Below, one piece after another: positions 25,639 to 34,258 of a stretch of 64,000 nt of DNA (the first letter of the stretch is position 1; each line of letters starts with the position of its first letter). Made by a program: the position numbers and the translations under genes. The notes under the pieces are model-generated. The model worked only from the letters and a program-made list of their open reading frames with translations, did no database searches and was not told where the DNA came from. Origin of the DNA: an uncultured Oscillospiraceae bacterium (GTDB taxonomy: Bacteria > Bacillota > Clostridia > Oscillospirales > Oscillospiraceae). The DNA lies in assembly GCA_910588495.1 (NCBI GenBank), contig CAJUPU010000013.1, positions 1 through 64,000 of the forward strand, read 5' to 3'.

Positions 25639-26019
25639 TCATTCGTGCAGCTCTAACGGCAGGCCGTCGGGGTCGTGGAAAAAGGTCATGGGCTTCTGGG
25701 TGTAGGGGTCCCAGCGGATGGGCTCGCACTGGATGCCCCGGGCCTCCAGCTCCTCCACGGCGGCGTGGATGTCCTCCACCCGGAAGGCCAGGTGGCGCAG
25801 GCCCTGGGCCTCGGGATAGCTGGGCCGGGGCGGCGCGCCGGGGATGGCGAACAGCTCCAGCTCTCCGTCCCCCAGCCTCAGGTCCAGCTTCCAGTCCCCC
25901 CGGTCCTCCCGGTAGTTCTCCCGCAGGACGGGAAGGCCCAGCTTTTCCACGTAGAATTCCCTGGAGCGCTGGTAGTCCGAAACGATGACGGCCACGTGGT
26001 GTATCCGGTCAAACAGCAT
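25639..26019 (-). CDS. VOC/glyoxalase-family protein (YaeR-like)
   Basis: A 126-aa single VOC domain formed from two beta-alpha-beta-beta-beta units. The sequence follows the YaeR subgroup closely, with HHVAVIVSDYQRSREFYVEKL at the start (here IHHVAVIVSDY then RSREFYVEKLG), AQGLRHLAFRVEDIHAAVEE, and DPYTQKPMTFFHDPDGLPLE at the end. Metal-binding His and Glu residues are at the expected places (HHV, LELF, RHLAF, LELHE). The substrate of this subgroup is not known. It lies between cysE and cysS, overlapping cysE by 11 bp, so it is co-regulated by the T-box. A role related to cysteine or thiol metabolism is an inference from that position. Confidence 0.85.
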   Translation of the reverse strand: MLFDRIHHVAVIVSDYQRSREFYVEKLGLPVLRENYREDRGDWKLDLRLGDGELELFAIPGAPPRPSYPEAQGLRHLAFRVEDIHAAVEELEARGIQCEPIRWDPYTQKPMTFFHDPDGLPLELHE

Positions 26020-26698
26020 TTTGACGGGCCTCCTTCTCTGCCGCCTGTCCGCACCTGCCCTCCAGGTGGCACTGATCCAGCAGCTTTTCCAGCGCCTCCA
26101 CCCGGTCGGACAGGGCTGCCACCCGCTCCAGGGTGGGGCTCTTCACGCTGGTCTGGTCCACCTCGTCGGCGTAGTGGGTGGTCTTGCCCGCGATTCGCAC
26201 CACCTGGGCCGGGATGCCCACGGCGGTGGCGTCGGCGGGCACCTCGGTGAGCACCACCGCGTTGGCGGCGATGCGGGAATTGTCCCCCACCTTGAAGGGA
26301 CCCAGCACCTTGGCCCCGGTGGAGATGAGCACGTTGTTGCCGATGGTGGGATGGCGTTTGCCCTGGTCCTTGCCGGTGCCCCCCAGGGTCACCCCGTGGT
26401 AGATCAGGCAGTCGTCCCCCACCTCGGCGGTCTCGCCGATCACGATGCCCATGCCGTGGTCGATCACCAGCCTGCGGCCGATCTTGGCCCCGGGGTGGAT
26501 CTCGATCCCCGTCCAGAACCGGCTCCACTGGGACACCAGCCGGGCCAGGAACTTCAGCCTGTGGCGGTACAAAAAGTGGGCCAGCCGGTGGTAAAGGGTG
26601 GCGTGCACGCCGGGGTAGAGCAGGAAGATCTCCAGCCTGCTCCTCGCCGCCGGGTCCCGGGCCTGATAGGCCCGCAGGGTCTCGCCCAGTCGGGTCAT
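26009..26698 (-). CDS. cysE: Serine O-acetyltransferase
   Basis: CysE (229 aa) makes O-acetylserine from serine and acetyl-CoA, the first step of cysteine synthesis. The short epsilon-type N-terminus (HATLYHRLAHFLYRH) precedes the left-handed beta-helix hexapeptide domain. That domain carries IHPGAKIGRRLVIDHGMGIVIGETAEVG (split as IHPGAKIGRRLVIDHG and MGIVIGETAEVG), then YHGVTLGGTG with the catalytic His/Asp region. A C-terminal extension with a predicted helix (SDRVEALEKLL) follows. The ATG at 26698 has AGGAGG 9 nt upstream. It heads an operon with a VOC gene and cysS, behind a T-box leader. Cysteine synthesis and tRNA-Cys charging would thus respond together to uncharged tRNA. Confidence 0.95.
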   Translation of the reverse strand: MTRLGETLRAYQARDPAARSRLEIFLLYPGVHATLYHRLAHFLYRHRLKFLARLVSQWSRFWTGIEIHPGAKIGRRLVIDHGMGIVIGETAEVGDDCLIYHGVTLGGTGKDQGKRHPTIGNNVLISTGAKVLGPFKVGDNSRIAANAVVLTEVPADATAVGIPAQVVRIAGKTTHYADEVDQTSVKSPTLERVAALSDRVEALEKLLDQCHLEGRCGQAAEKEARQNAV

Positions 26699-27120
26699 AG
26701 AAAAATGCCTCCTTAAAAACAAAAGATCTCATGCCTCGATCAAGGCATGAGAGGCGGCGGCGCCGCGGTTCCACTCTCGTTTTTCGCTCCAAGGCCATGA
26801 CGCGGCCTAACGGAAGCACCGATCCAATGCGTCTGCGGCGCTTTGCGGATATTTTCCGCCACAAATTCGTTGCGGCTTCTTGCCATACACACAAGTATGG
26901 CCGCGAACCCGCGCCTCTTTGTGACGCAAAATCTCTCGCAGATCGCTCTTGCCGATCGGATCTGTCCTTCCGAACGGGGGGCATCCAGATCCCCCGCGCT
27001 CCCGCCCGCATTTCATCCGGACCTTCCCCGAGGGCGGCTTTCAGCCTGGGCCACCCCTCTCTGACGGCGCCGGGCCGGACTACTCATGGCGTTCATCGCG
27101 CTATTTGGTTTTCATACCGT
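26699..27120 (-). promoter_or_regulatory. T-box leader (probably tRNA-Cys) controlling cysE-VOC-cysS
   Basis: Read on the minus strand, AGAGTGGAACCGCG (26777-26764) matches the T-box consensus. It is followed by a terminator stem CTCATGCC/GGCATGAG (26751-26728) and a T-rich run just before the cysE Shine-Dalgarno. Upstream, GCGATGAACG...AGTAG and GGCTGAAAGCC resemble Stem I elements. The candidate specifier is TGC (27010-27008) in GAAATGCGG. If strict GAA-NNN spacing is used it would read ATG, but the gene context favours Cys. The leader is about 420 nt, longer than usual. The excess is a palindromic block at 26821-26944. Confidence 0.85.
26821..26944. repeat. Imperfect 124-bp palindrome inside the T-box leader
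   Basis: It is bounded by GATC on both sides. The arms share TGCG, TTTGCG and CACAAA in inverted order, and an inner hairpin GCCATAC-ACACAA-GTATGGC (26882-26901) sits near the centre. It lies between Stem I and the T-box sequence. It could be a MITE-like insertion or an enlarged Stem II/III. Confidence 0.45.
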
Positions 27121-27126
27121 TCCAGT

Positions 27127-27155
27127 ATACTATCACACCCGCCGGGGGGTGTCAA
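27127..27155 (-). promoter_or_regulatory. Sigma-A promoter of the T-box operon
   Basis: On the minus strand TTGACA (27155-27150) and TAGTAT (27132-27127) are spaced 17 bp apart. This places the transcript start near 27120, directly upstream of the Stem I-like sequence. Confidence 0.75.
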
Positions 27156-27318
27156 GTACAGGGCGGCTTTTTTCCGGCGGCCGCCCTTTTTTGACGAAAG
27201 AGGAAAATCTTAAAGGACAGATCTTCGATCATGACTGGAATTTTCCATGGAAGTATGGTAGTATATTATGTTGAGCTTACGACCGCCCGGGGGGCGGATC
27301 TTGAACGAGGTGAGTGTA

Positions 27319-28176
27319 TTGACTTTCTGGATGGCGATCGTTTTGGGCGTGGTGCAGGGCGTGGCGGAGTTCCTGCCCATCTCCAGCTCCGGGCACCTGT
27401 CCCTGCTGCAATATTTCTTCGGTATGCCGGAGCCGGACCAGCTGTATAACATCCTGCTCCACTTCGCCACCCTGGTGGCGGTGTGCGTGGTCTACCGGCG
27501 GGACATCGCCGGCATGATCGTGGAATTCTTCCGGCTGCTGGCCGCCCTGTTCTCCAGGACCGGGCGGCGGGAGGCGGGAGGCCCCCCCGAGGCCCGGCGG
27601 ATGATCCTGCTGCTCATCGTGGGCACCCTGCCCCTGTTTCTGGTGCTGCCCATCGAGGACGCGGTGGAGGGGCTGGGCGCCCAGCCGGTGTTCGTGTCCG
27701 CCATGCTGCTGGTGACGGGGTGCATCCTCTTCCTGTCCGACCGGTACGGCGGCGGGCGCAAGACCGGCCGCACCGCCACCTTGCGGGACGTGGCCCTGGT
27801 GGGCCTGGCCCAGGGGCTGGCCACCATCCCCGGCCTGTCCCGGTCGGGCACCACCATCTCCGCCGGGATGGCCCTGGGCTTCGAGCGGAATTTCGCCGTG
27901 CGTTTCTCCTTCCTGCTGTCCCTGCCCGCCGTGCTGGGGGCCACCCTGCTGAAGGTGGTCAAGGTGATGGGCGCGGGAGAGGTCGACACGGCCCTGCTGC
28001 CCATGTATCTGGCGGGCATGGCGGTGGCCGGGGTGGTGGGCTATTTCTCCATCTCCCTGGTGAAGCTGCTGGCCAGCAAGGGCAAGTTCGGCATGTTCGC
28101 CTATTACTGCTGGCTGGCGGGGACCGCGGCGCTGGCGCTCAGTCTGATCCTGCCGCTGCTGTCCCCCGCGGCCTAA
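27319..28176 (+). CDS. uppP: Undecaprenyl-diphosphatase UppP (BacA)
   Basis: Membrane phosphatase (285 aa) that recycles undecaprenyl pyrophosphate to the monophosphate carrier for peptidoglycan and teichoic-acid synthesis; overproduction gives bacitracin resistance. The signature GVVQGVAEFLPISSSGHLSLL (split as GVVQGVAEFLP and ISSSGHLSLL) contains the catalytic Glu. GLAQGLATIPGLSRSGTTIS contains the active-site Ser/Arg. Seven to eight hydrophobic helices follow. The TTG at 27319 is chosen, because GAGGTG is 6 nt upstream. An in-frame TTG at 27301 is also possible. It lies 22 bases before ftsK and they may be co-transcribed. Confidence 0.95.
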   Translation: MTFWMAIVLGVVQGVAEFLPISSSGHLSLLQYFFGMPEPDQLYNILLHFATLVAVCVVYRRDIAGMIVEFFRLLAALFSRTGRREAGGPPEARRMILLLIVGTLPLFLVLPIEDAVEGLGAQPVFVSAMLLVTGCILFLSDRYGGGRKTGRTATLRDVALVGLAQGLATIPGLSRSGTTISAGMALGFERNFAVRFSFLLSLPAVLGATLLKVVKVMGAGEVDTALLPMYLAGMAVAGVVGYFSISLVKLLASKGKFGMFAYYCWLAGTAALALSLILPLLSPAA

Positions 28177-28198
28177 CGTACACAGGAGGGATCTCCCC

Positions 28199-30949
28199 AT
28201 GGCATCCACACAAAAGAGAACTTCAAATCCAAGCGGCCAGCGCCGCCCCGCCTCCACGCCCTCGAAAAGCGGCGGAACGCGGGCCTCCGGCTCCTCCCAA
28301 TCCCGGGGGCGGACCTCGTCCGGGTCCAAGGGCCGCGCCCGCAGGTCCGCCCCCCAGAAAAAGCCCTACCGCCGGGAGCTGGGGGGGGCGGTGTGCCTGC
28401 TGCTGGCCCTGTTCGGCGCGATCGGCTATTTCAAGACCGGGGAGGGGGCGGTGATTGCCCTGTTCTGCGACCTGCTGAAGGGGCTGGTGGGCTACGGCTT
28501 CTATCTGGCCCCCCCCATGCTGCTGGCCGCCGCCGCGATCCTGGCCTTCCACCGGGGCCGCCCCGTCCGGCTGCGGACGGCGGGGGCGCTGGCCCTGCCG
28601 GTGCTCGCCGGCGCGCTGCTCCACCTGCTGCTGAGCAAGGGGGAGTATGAGTGGGGCTGGACCCTGCTCCCCCAGCTGTGGAAGGACGGCCGGGCCATGG
28701 CCTGCGGCGGCGCAGTGAGCGGCACACTGGCCATGGCCTTCCGCTTCGCCTTCACCACCGTGGGGGCCGTGGTGGTGCTGCTTCTGCTCACCGCGGCGGC
28801 GGCGCTGTGCGCGCTCCACCTGGGCCCGGCGGATATCCTGGACTATCTGCAGGACCGGCGGGAGCGGCGGGTGGAGTACGACCCGGAGGACTACCCCCAG
28901 CCGGAGGAGCGCCCCCGGAAGCCTGCCCGCCGGGAGCCGGAGCCCGCCCCCGCCCGGCGCGCCAAGCCCTCCGCCATCGACATCCCGGTGGACGACGGGC
29001 CGCTGCTGGCCAAAAAGCCCACCACCCCGGTGACCACCGTGCGCAAAAAGGGCTTTTTCGACAAGGTGGCCGGGGTGGCCCCGCCGGGGCAGGAGGCCCG
29101 GCCCGCCTTCGAGGAGGAGCCGCCGGAATACGAGGACGTGGCCGAGCTGCGCCCCATGAAGGAGCCCCCCCGCACGCCAAAGCCCGGCCCCGCCGCGCCG
29201 CCCCCGGAGTCGGCGGACGATCTGCTGCCGCCCCCCGCCCCCACCCCCCTCCCCTCGGAGGCCCCCCCTCCGCCGGAGGTCCGGGAGGATCCGGTGCCCC
29301 CCCCGGTGATCCGGGAGCCCGCCCCCGTCAAGCTGTCCAAGGAGGAGGAGCGGGCCCAGGTCCGGGAGGAGATGGCCCGGGAGATCGAGGCGGGCATGGA
29401 GCAGGACGCCCCCGCCTACCGCTATCCCCCGGTGTCCCTGCTCAACGAGGGCCGGGGCGGCGGCGCCTCCGCCGCGGACGGGGAGCTCCACGCCAACCAG
29501 CAGCGCCTCCAGGACGCGCTGTCCTCCTTCGGCGTCAGCGCCCATATCGTCAACGTCATCCGGGGTCCCGCCGTCACCCGGTACGAGCTGGAGCTGGACC
29601 AGGGGGTGAAGCTGAACAAGATCACCAACCTGTCCGGCGACATCGCCCTGGCTCTGGGGGCGTCCGCCGTCCGGGTGGCCCCCATCCCCGATAAGATCTC
29701 CACCGTGGGCATCGAGGTGCCCAACCGCCAGGTCAGCCCGGTGTGCATCCGGGACGTGCTGGGCTCCACCGCCTTCACCGACAGCCCCTCCAAGGTGTCC
29801 TTCGCCGTGGGCAAGGACATCAGCGGCCGCCCCATCGTGGGCAATATCGCCAAGCTGCCCCATATGCTCATCGCGGGCACCACCGGCTCGGGCAAATCGG
29901 TGTGCACCAACTCCCTGATCGTCTCCCTGCTGTACAAGGCCACCCCGGAGGAGGTCCGCCTGATCATGGTGGACCCCAAGATGGTGGAACTGAGCGTCTA
30001 CAACGGCATCCCCCACCTGCTGATCCCGGTGGTCACCGACCCCAAGAAGGCCGCCGGGGCCCTCCAGTGGGCGGTGAGCGAGATGATGAAGCGCTATCAG
30101 CGCTTTTCCGAGGTGGGGGCCAAGGACCTGGCCTCCTACAACAACCACGCCCGGCGGGACGGCCTGGAACCCATGCCCCAGATCGTGGTGGTGATCGACG
30201 AGCTGGCCGACCTGATGCTGGTGGCCGCCAAGGAGGTGGAGGAGTCCATCTGCCGGGTGGCCCAGATGGGCCGGGCCTCGGGGATGCACCTGGTGATCGC
30301 CACCCAGAGCCCCCGGGCCGACGTGATCACCGGATTGATGAAGGCCAACATCCCCAGCCGGATCGCCTTCGCGGTGGCCTCCAGCCTGGAATCCCGGATC
30401 ATCCTGGACAACGTGGGGGCGGAGAAGCTGGTGGGCAAGGGCGACATGCTCTACGCCCCGCTGGGTCAGGACAAGCTGCGGGTCCAGGGCTGCTTCATCA
30501 CCGAGGAAGAGGTGGCCAATGTGGTGGACTTCATCAAAGAGGGGGCCTGCGCCCAGTACGACGAGCAGGTCATGCACGAGATCGAGAAGAACGCCGAGGA
30601 CAAGACCAAGGCGGAGAAGGGAGTGGGCGGGTCCGACCCGGAGGGCGGCGACTACGACGAGCTGCTCCCCGCCGCCATCGACGTGGTGCTGGAGGTGGGC
30701 CAGGCGTCGGTGTCCATGCTCCAGCGCAGGCTGAAGCTGGGCTACGGCCGGGCGGCCCGCCTGGTGGACCAGATGGAGGAAAAGGGCGTGGTGGGCCCCT
30801 TCGAGGGCTCCAAGCCCCGTCAGCTCCTCATCACCAAGGAGCAGTGGGCGGAGATGCAGTACAAGCAGGACATGGTCCCCGCCGTGCCCGACGAGCTCCC
30901 CTTCGAGGGGGACGCCGTCCCCCAGGCCCCGCCCCCCTTCGACGAATAA
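28199..30949 (+). CDS. ftsK: FtsK/SpoIIIE-family DNA translocase
   Basis: A septal DNA pump (916 aa) that moves chromosomes through the division or sporulation septum. The first 58 residues are basic and low-complexity. Four transmembrane helices follow (about 62-205). A Pro/Glu-rich linker (about 220-400) precedes the motor. The motor has Walker A AGTTGSGKSVCTNSL at about residue 559, Walker B IVVVIDELADLML and the RASGMHLVIATQSP segment. The C-terminal gamma winged helix (about 820-890, SMLQRRLKLGYGRAARLVDQME) recognises the KOPS/SRS sequence. GGAGGG precedes the ATG. No second FtsK paralogue is in the window, so it may serve both SpoIIIE and FtsK roles. Confidence 0.95.
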   Translation: MASTQKRTSNPSGQRRPASTPSKSGGTRASGSSQSRGRTSSGSKGRARRSAPQKKPYRRELGGAVCLLLALFGAIGYFKTGEGAVIALFCDLLKGLVGYGFYLAPPMLLAAAAILAFHRGRPVRLRTAGALALPVLAGALLHLLLSKGEYEWGWTLLPQLWKDGRAMACGGAVSGTLAMAFRFAFTTVGAVVVLLLLTAAAALCALHLGPADILDYLQDRRERRVEYDPEDYPQPEERPRKPARREPEPAPARRAKPSAIDIPVDDGPLLAKKPTTPVTTVRKKGFFDKVAGVAPPGQEARPAFEEEPPEYEDVAELRPMKEPPRTPKPGPAAPPPESADDLLPPPAPTPLPSEAPPPPEVREDPVPPPVIREPAPVKLSKEEERAQVREEMAREIEAGMEQDAPAYRYPPVSLLNEGRGGGASAADGELHANQQRLQDALSSFGVSAHIVNVIRGPAVTRYELELDQGVKLNKITNLSGDIALALGASAVRVAPIPDKISTVGIEVPNRQVSPVCIRDVLGSTAFTDSPSKVSFAVGKDISGRPIVGNIAKLPHMLIAGTTGSGKSVCTNSLIVSLLYKATPEEVRLIMVDPKMVELSVYNGIPHLLIPVVTDPKKAAGALQWAVSEMMKRYQRFSEVGAKDLASYNNHARRDGLEPMPQIVVVIDELADLMLVAAKEVEESICRVAQMGRASGMHLVIATQSPRADVITGLMKANIPSRIAFAVASSLESRIILDNVGAEKLVGKGDMLYAPLGQDKLRVQGCFITEEEVANVVDFIKEGACAQYDEQVMHEIEKNAEDKTKAEKGVGGSDPEGGDYDELLPAAIDVVLEVGQASVSMLQRRLKLGYGRAARLVDQMEEKGVVGPFEGSKPRQLLITKEQWAEMQYKQDMVPAVPDELPFEGDAVPQAPPPFDE

Positions 30950-30970
30950 GCTGGAACAGGAGGAACTGGT

Positions 30971-31840
30971 ATGAACGCGGCACACTTCCCCACCCCCTTC
31001 GGTGTCCGGCCGGACGCCGCCCGGCGGGCCTTTCCCGCGGACCGGCTGGCCGCCATGATGAACGAAAAGGCGGCCTCCCCCCTGGAGACCGCCCGAAAGG
31101 CCGTGCTGGACGCGAAGGCCCGGCTGGAAGAGCACTACGATGAGAAGATCGAGGGCGCGCTGGACGGCTATCTGTCCCTGCGCTCCCGCCGGACCTCCTA
31201 TGAGAACGGGCTGGACGCCCAGCGGCGGCAGCTGGAGGACTTCCAAGGGCTGACGGACCGCCGGGACCAGCTCTCGGCCCAGCTGGCCGGGGCCAGGGAG
31301 GAGCAGGCCGCCCAGGCCCCGGCGGACGCTCTCCCCGCCCCTCCCTCCCCCCGGGCGGACGCGCTGGAGCGGGAGCTGGCGGGGGTGGAGCGGGAGATCT
31401 CCCAGCTCGTGGACCAGGCAAACGCTCACGCCGCCGGCCAGCGGAAGTACGCGGACTACCTGGAGCGGACCGGACAGGACGGCTACGCTGCCTTCGAGTA
31501 CCGGGGTCAGACCCGGCTCACCCGGGAGAATTTCGCCGAAGAGACATCCGCCGCCATCGGCCGTATGGAGGCGGGGGTCCGGCAGTGGGGGGAGCGGGTG
31601 TCCTCCTACTGCGAAGGGCACGGCCTGACGCCCTATGATATGGAGTGCTACCTACAGGAGCGGCGCAGGCTGAGCGATGCCTATCTGGCCGCCCGGGAGC
31701 GGCTGGCGGTACTGTCCCCTGCCGCCCCGGAAGCCCGGGCCGGGCAGGCTCCGGCGGGCCGGTCCGATCTGGACACGGTGGAGATCGGCACGCCCCCCCA
31801 GGAGGAGGACCTCACCGGGTATTGGAAACGGGGCACCTGA
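30971..31840 (+). CDS. Coiled-coil protein, function unknown
   Basis: No family is recognised. The 289-aa protein has no signal peptide or transmembrane helix. Residues about 40-115 and 140-165 are Glu/Lys/Arg/Leu-rich and predicted coiled coil (for example LDAKARLEEHYDEKIEGAL, AQRRQLEDFQGL). An Ala/Pro-rich hinge (about 115-140) separates them. A third helical region follows (about 195-255). The C-terminus ends TGYWKRGT. The ATG is 21 bases after ftsK with AGGAGGAAC upstream, so it is probably in the ftsK transcript and ends at the hairpin at 31866. A structural or septal partner role is possible but unsupported. Confidence 0.7.
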   Translation: MNAAHFPTPFGVRPDAARRAFPADRLAAMMNEKAASPLETARKAVLDAKARLEEHYDEKIEGALDGYLSLRSRRTSYENGLDAQRRQLEDFQGLTDRRDQLSAQLAGAREEQAAQAPADALPAPPSPRADALERELAGVEREISQLVDQANAHAAGQRKYADYLERTGQDGYAAFEYRGQTRLTRENFAEETSAAIGRMEAGVRQWGERVSSYCEGHGLTPYDMECYLQERRRLSDAYLAARERLAVLSPAAPEARAGQAPAGRSDLDTVEIGTPPQEEDLTGYWKRGT

Positions 31841-31865
31841 CGGGCCCGCCCGCTTGGGAAAATGG

Positions 31866-31898
31866 AACGGGCCGCGATCGCACGATCGCGGCCCGTTT
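31866..31898 (+). terminator. Terminator after the coiled-coil gene
   Basis: AACGGGCCGCGATCG / CGATCGCGGCCCGTT around a 3-nt loop, then TTGG; the stem is perfect. Confidence 0.8.
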
Positions 31899-31917
31899 GG
31901 TGTGACTGTGTTTGAGC

Positions 31918-31995
31918 TGCTCTCGGCGGCTGGGCTCTTGCCCTCGCTGCGCTCCATCCGCGCTGCTCTCGACGGCTCCGCGCTTCTCACCACAG
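31918..31995 (-). repeat. Dispersed GC-rich repeat, copy 3 (inverted)
   Basis: Read on the minus strand, GCGCGGAGCCGTCGAGAGCA and GCGCGGATGGAGCGCAGCGA match the copies at 12011 and 53811. Its beginning (GTGGTGAG) contains the stop codon of the SLH gene. Confidence 0.65.
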
Positions 31996-32946
31996 CCAAT
32001 TGCCGCTGTCCCGACTGTCCAGCACGTCCAGCATGGCGCACAGCATCTCCGCCGACTGCGCCCGGGTGAGGGGCTCGTACAGGTCCGCGCCGCTGGAGAG
32101 CACCGACACCGCCTCCATGTTCACCACCGACTGGTAGGCCCAGGCGGGGGCGGTCTCGGCGGAGAAGGCGGAGGCCGTCCCCGCCACGTCGCCCCCTGCC
32201 AGCAGCCGGTCCACGATCACCGCCGCCTCCGCCTGGGTGATGGGGCTGGCGGGGTCGAACACGGTCTGGCCCTCCCCGTTGCGGGAGCCCTCCACCGTGC
32301 CCACCACCAGGGCGGCGGACACATAGCCCTTGGCCCAGGCGGAGATGTCGCCGTCGTCATAGAAGCCGGTGAGGGACACGCCGGACAGGGGCTCCTCCCC
32401 CGCCGCCGTCATGGCCATGGTCAAGAATTCCTCCCGGGTGAAGGTATTGTCCGGGTCGAAGCAGTACAAGCTGCCCACCTGCCGCCCGGTGTACACCCCC
32501 GCCTCCGCCAGGCGCAGCGCGGCGTAGTGGGCCGGGTCGCCGGCCAGGTCGGAATAGCTGACGGCGGTGGTCTGCTTCTGGATGACCACCTTCACCGTGG
32601 CGGGCTTGGAGGTGTTGCCCTTGGCGTCGATGGCCACATAGGTGAAGCTGTCCTTGCCCTTCTTCCCCTCATAGGGGGTGTAGGTGAAGGCGGCGGGATC
32701 CTTCTCGTCCATGGCCACCTGGCCCCGGGCGGGGCTGTCCACCACCTGGAAGGTGACCAGGTCCCCCTCCGGGTCCACGGCGGCGAACCGGCTGGAGATG
32801 GCCACGCCCTTGTAGGTCTTGAGCTCCAGGTCCTCGGCGATGGGGGCGGCGTTGTCCACCTCGGCGGTGGAGGTGGTCAGGGCCAGGGCGGGGGCGGTGA
32901 GCGCCCCCGCCAGGCACAGAGATAGTATCACGATCCGTTTTTTCAA
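31987..32946 (-). CDS. Secreted SLH-domain protein with cadherin/Ig-like domain
   Basis: A 319-aa exported surface protein. It begins LKKRIVILSLCLAGALTAPALA, a classic signal peptide (split as LKKRIVILSLCLAG and ALTAPALA). A beta-sandwich domain of the tandem Ig/cadherin-like type follows (about 27-125, with SSRFAAVDPEGDLVTFQVV and YEGKKGKDSFTYVAID). Two to three SLH repeats complete it (about 130-319, with FTREEFLTMAMTAAG and ITQAEAAVIVDRLLAGG). SLH domains bind secondary cell-wall polymers. The TTG start at 32946 is supported by AAAGGAGG 7-8 nt upstream; the longer frame reads through a terminator region and is rejected. The stop codon lies in a dispersed-repeat copy. Confidence 0.85.
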   Translation of the reverse strand: MKKRIVILSLCLAGALTAPALALTTSTAEVDNAAPIAEDLELKTYKGVAISSRFAAVDPEGDLVTFQVVDSPARGQVAMDEKDPAAFTYTPYEGKKGKDSFTYVAIDAKGNTSKPATVKVVIQKQTTAVSYSDLAGDPAHYAALRLAEAGVYTGRQVGSLYCFDPDNTFTREEFLTMAMTAAGEEPLSGVSLTGFYDDGDISAWAKGYVSAALVVGTVEGSRNGEGQTVFDPASPITQAEAAVIVDRLLAGGDVAGTASAFSAETAPAWAYQSVVNMEAVSVLSSGADLYEPLTRAQSAEMLCAMLDVLDSRDSGNWLW

Positions 32947-32988
32947 AGGGAAAGCCTCCTTTGTATGGTTGTGGGACAAGCATATGCC

Positions 32989-33040
32989 AAAAAAGAAAAA
33001 AATATGCGGCCGCGCCCCAACATCGGGGCCGGCCGCATAT
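32989..33040 (-). terminator. rodA terminator
   Basis: ATATGCGGCCG / CGGCCGCATAT enclose a second inner stem GCCCC/GGGGC. On the minus strand it is followed by a run of T (33001-32989). Confidence 0.85.
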
Positions 33041-33067
33041 GGAAATTTCAGGCCGCGCAAACGCCGG

Positions 33068-34258
33068 TCACAGCTGGCTGCGGTCCTTGAGCCAGCTGGG
33101 CAGGGGCCGCATCTTGATCCCCGACACGATGCCCATGGCGATGAACAGGGTCAGGGTGGACGAGCCGCCGTAGCTGATGAAGGGCAGGGTCAGGCCGATC
33201 ACCGGGCCCACGTACAGCGTCATGGCCACATTGATGATGGTCTGGATCATGAGCATCCCGGCGATGCCCATGGCGATATAGGCGGACATGTGGCTCTTGG
33301 CCCGGCGGGACACCCACACGCACCGCAGTATGATCAGCAGCAGCACCAGCAGCACCGCGCAGCACCCCACCAGCCCGAACTCCTCGCCGCACACGGCGAA
33401 AATGTTGTCGGTGTGCCGGGCGGGCAGGGTCTCCTTGCTGGGGGTCTGGGTGCGGGTGCCGTGGAGATAGCCCATGCCGGTGAGCTGGCCCGAGCCGATG
33501 GCCGCCAGGGACTGGTTCTGCTGCCAGCCCTGGCCCCGGGGGTCCAGGTTATTGCCCTTCCAGTGCTCCACCACCACCCGGAAGCGCATGATGCGGTAGT
33601 CCGTCCAATATTCGGTGCGGGGCAGGATGAACTGCCACAAAAACACCAGCATCCCCACCAGGGGCGCGCCCACCCCGATGAACCACCACCTGCTCACCCC
33701 GGCCACCCAGGCCATGACCACGAAGATGAACAGGTAGACGATGACCATGCCCCAGTCCTTGGACAGCACCGCCAGCGACCCGGCAAAGACCCCGGTCAGC
33801 ACCACATACCTGACCAGCGCCGTGAACCGGCCCAGCCCCCGGGGCCGCGCCTTGTCGATCATCCAGGCCAGCACCACGATGAAGGCCAGCTTGGCGATCT
33901 CTCCGGGCTGGAAGCCGGGGAAGCCGGGGATGGGCAGGTAGACCCAGCTCTTGTTGCCGCTGTTGCCCCCCTCGCCGAAGGGATAGATCAGGGCGATCAC
34001 AAACAGCCCCAGCAGCAGGAACGCCCACCACCACTTTTCCAGCAGGTATTCGATGTCGATGAAGGTGACCCAGACGTAGGCCACCACCCCCATACACAGG
34101 AACATGGCCTGTTTTTTGGGAAAGCTGTGCAGCGCTTCCATATAGCGGGTGGCGGAGTAGATGAGCACCAGCCCCATGAGGCTGGCGATGATACACAGGA
34201 CCAGCAGGAGCACATCGCCCTTTTTGAAGAATTCCTTGAGTGTGCGGGTCGGATGCAA
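33068..34258 (-). CDS. rodA: RodA-like SEDS peptidoglycan glycosyltransferase
   Basis: A 396-aa polytopic SEDS protein that polymerises glycan strands, normally with a class B PBP. About ten hydrophobic helices are visible. Family segments include FQPGEIAKLAFIVVLAWM, KDWGMVIVYLF, the large-loop motif ARHTDNIFAVCGEEFGLVG (containing the catalytic-type Asp) and LPFISYGGSSTL. It lies outside any division cluster and has no PBP or MreBCD neighbours. RodA is therefore preferred over FtsW or SpoVE, but not certain. It starts with TTG at 34258, 7 nt after AAGGGGGG. Confidence 0.9.
   Translation of the reverse strand: MHPTRTLKEFFKKGDVLLLVLCIIASLMGLVLIYSATRYMEALHSFPKKQAMFLCMGVVAYVWVTFIDIEYLLEKWWWAFLLLGLFVIALIYPFGEGGNSGNKSWVYLPIPGFPGFQPGEIAKLAFIVVLAWMIDKARPRGLGRFTALVRYVVLTGVFAGSLAVLSKDWGMVIVYLFIFVVMAWVAGVSRWWFIGVGAPLVGMLVFLWQFILPRTEYWTDYRIMRFRVVVEHWKGNNLDPRGQGWQQNQSLAAIGSGQLTGMGYLHGTRTQTPSKETLPARHTDNIFAVCGEEFGLVGCCAVLLVLLLIILRCVWVSRRAKSHMSAYIAMGIAGMLMIQTIINVAMTLYVGPVIGLTLPFISYGGSSTLTLFIAMGIVSGIKMRPLPSWLKDRSQL

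Noticed and set aside
25619..25642. Upstream ATG of cysS at 25642 overlapping the VOC stop codon
   Set aside because: The AGGAGG ribosome site lies downstream of this ATG and is properly spaced for the ATG at 25618, where the conserved family sequence begins.
26731..27213. Plus-strand open frames across the cysE upstream region
   Set aside because: The region is explained by a minus-strand promoter and T-box leader. The plus-strand frames have no ribosome site and no recognisable protein features.
32947..33060. Longer N-terminus for the SLH protein
   Set aside because: The extension would cross the rodA terminator and place the signal peptide internally. TTG at 32946 has an ideal ribosome site.
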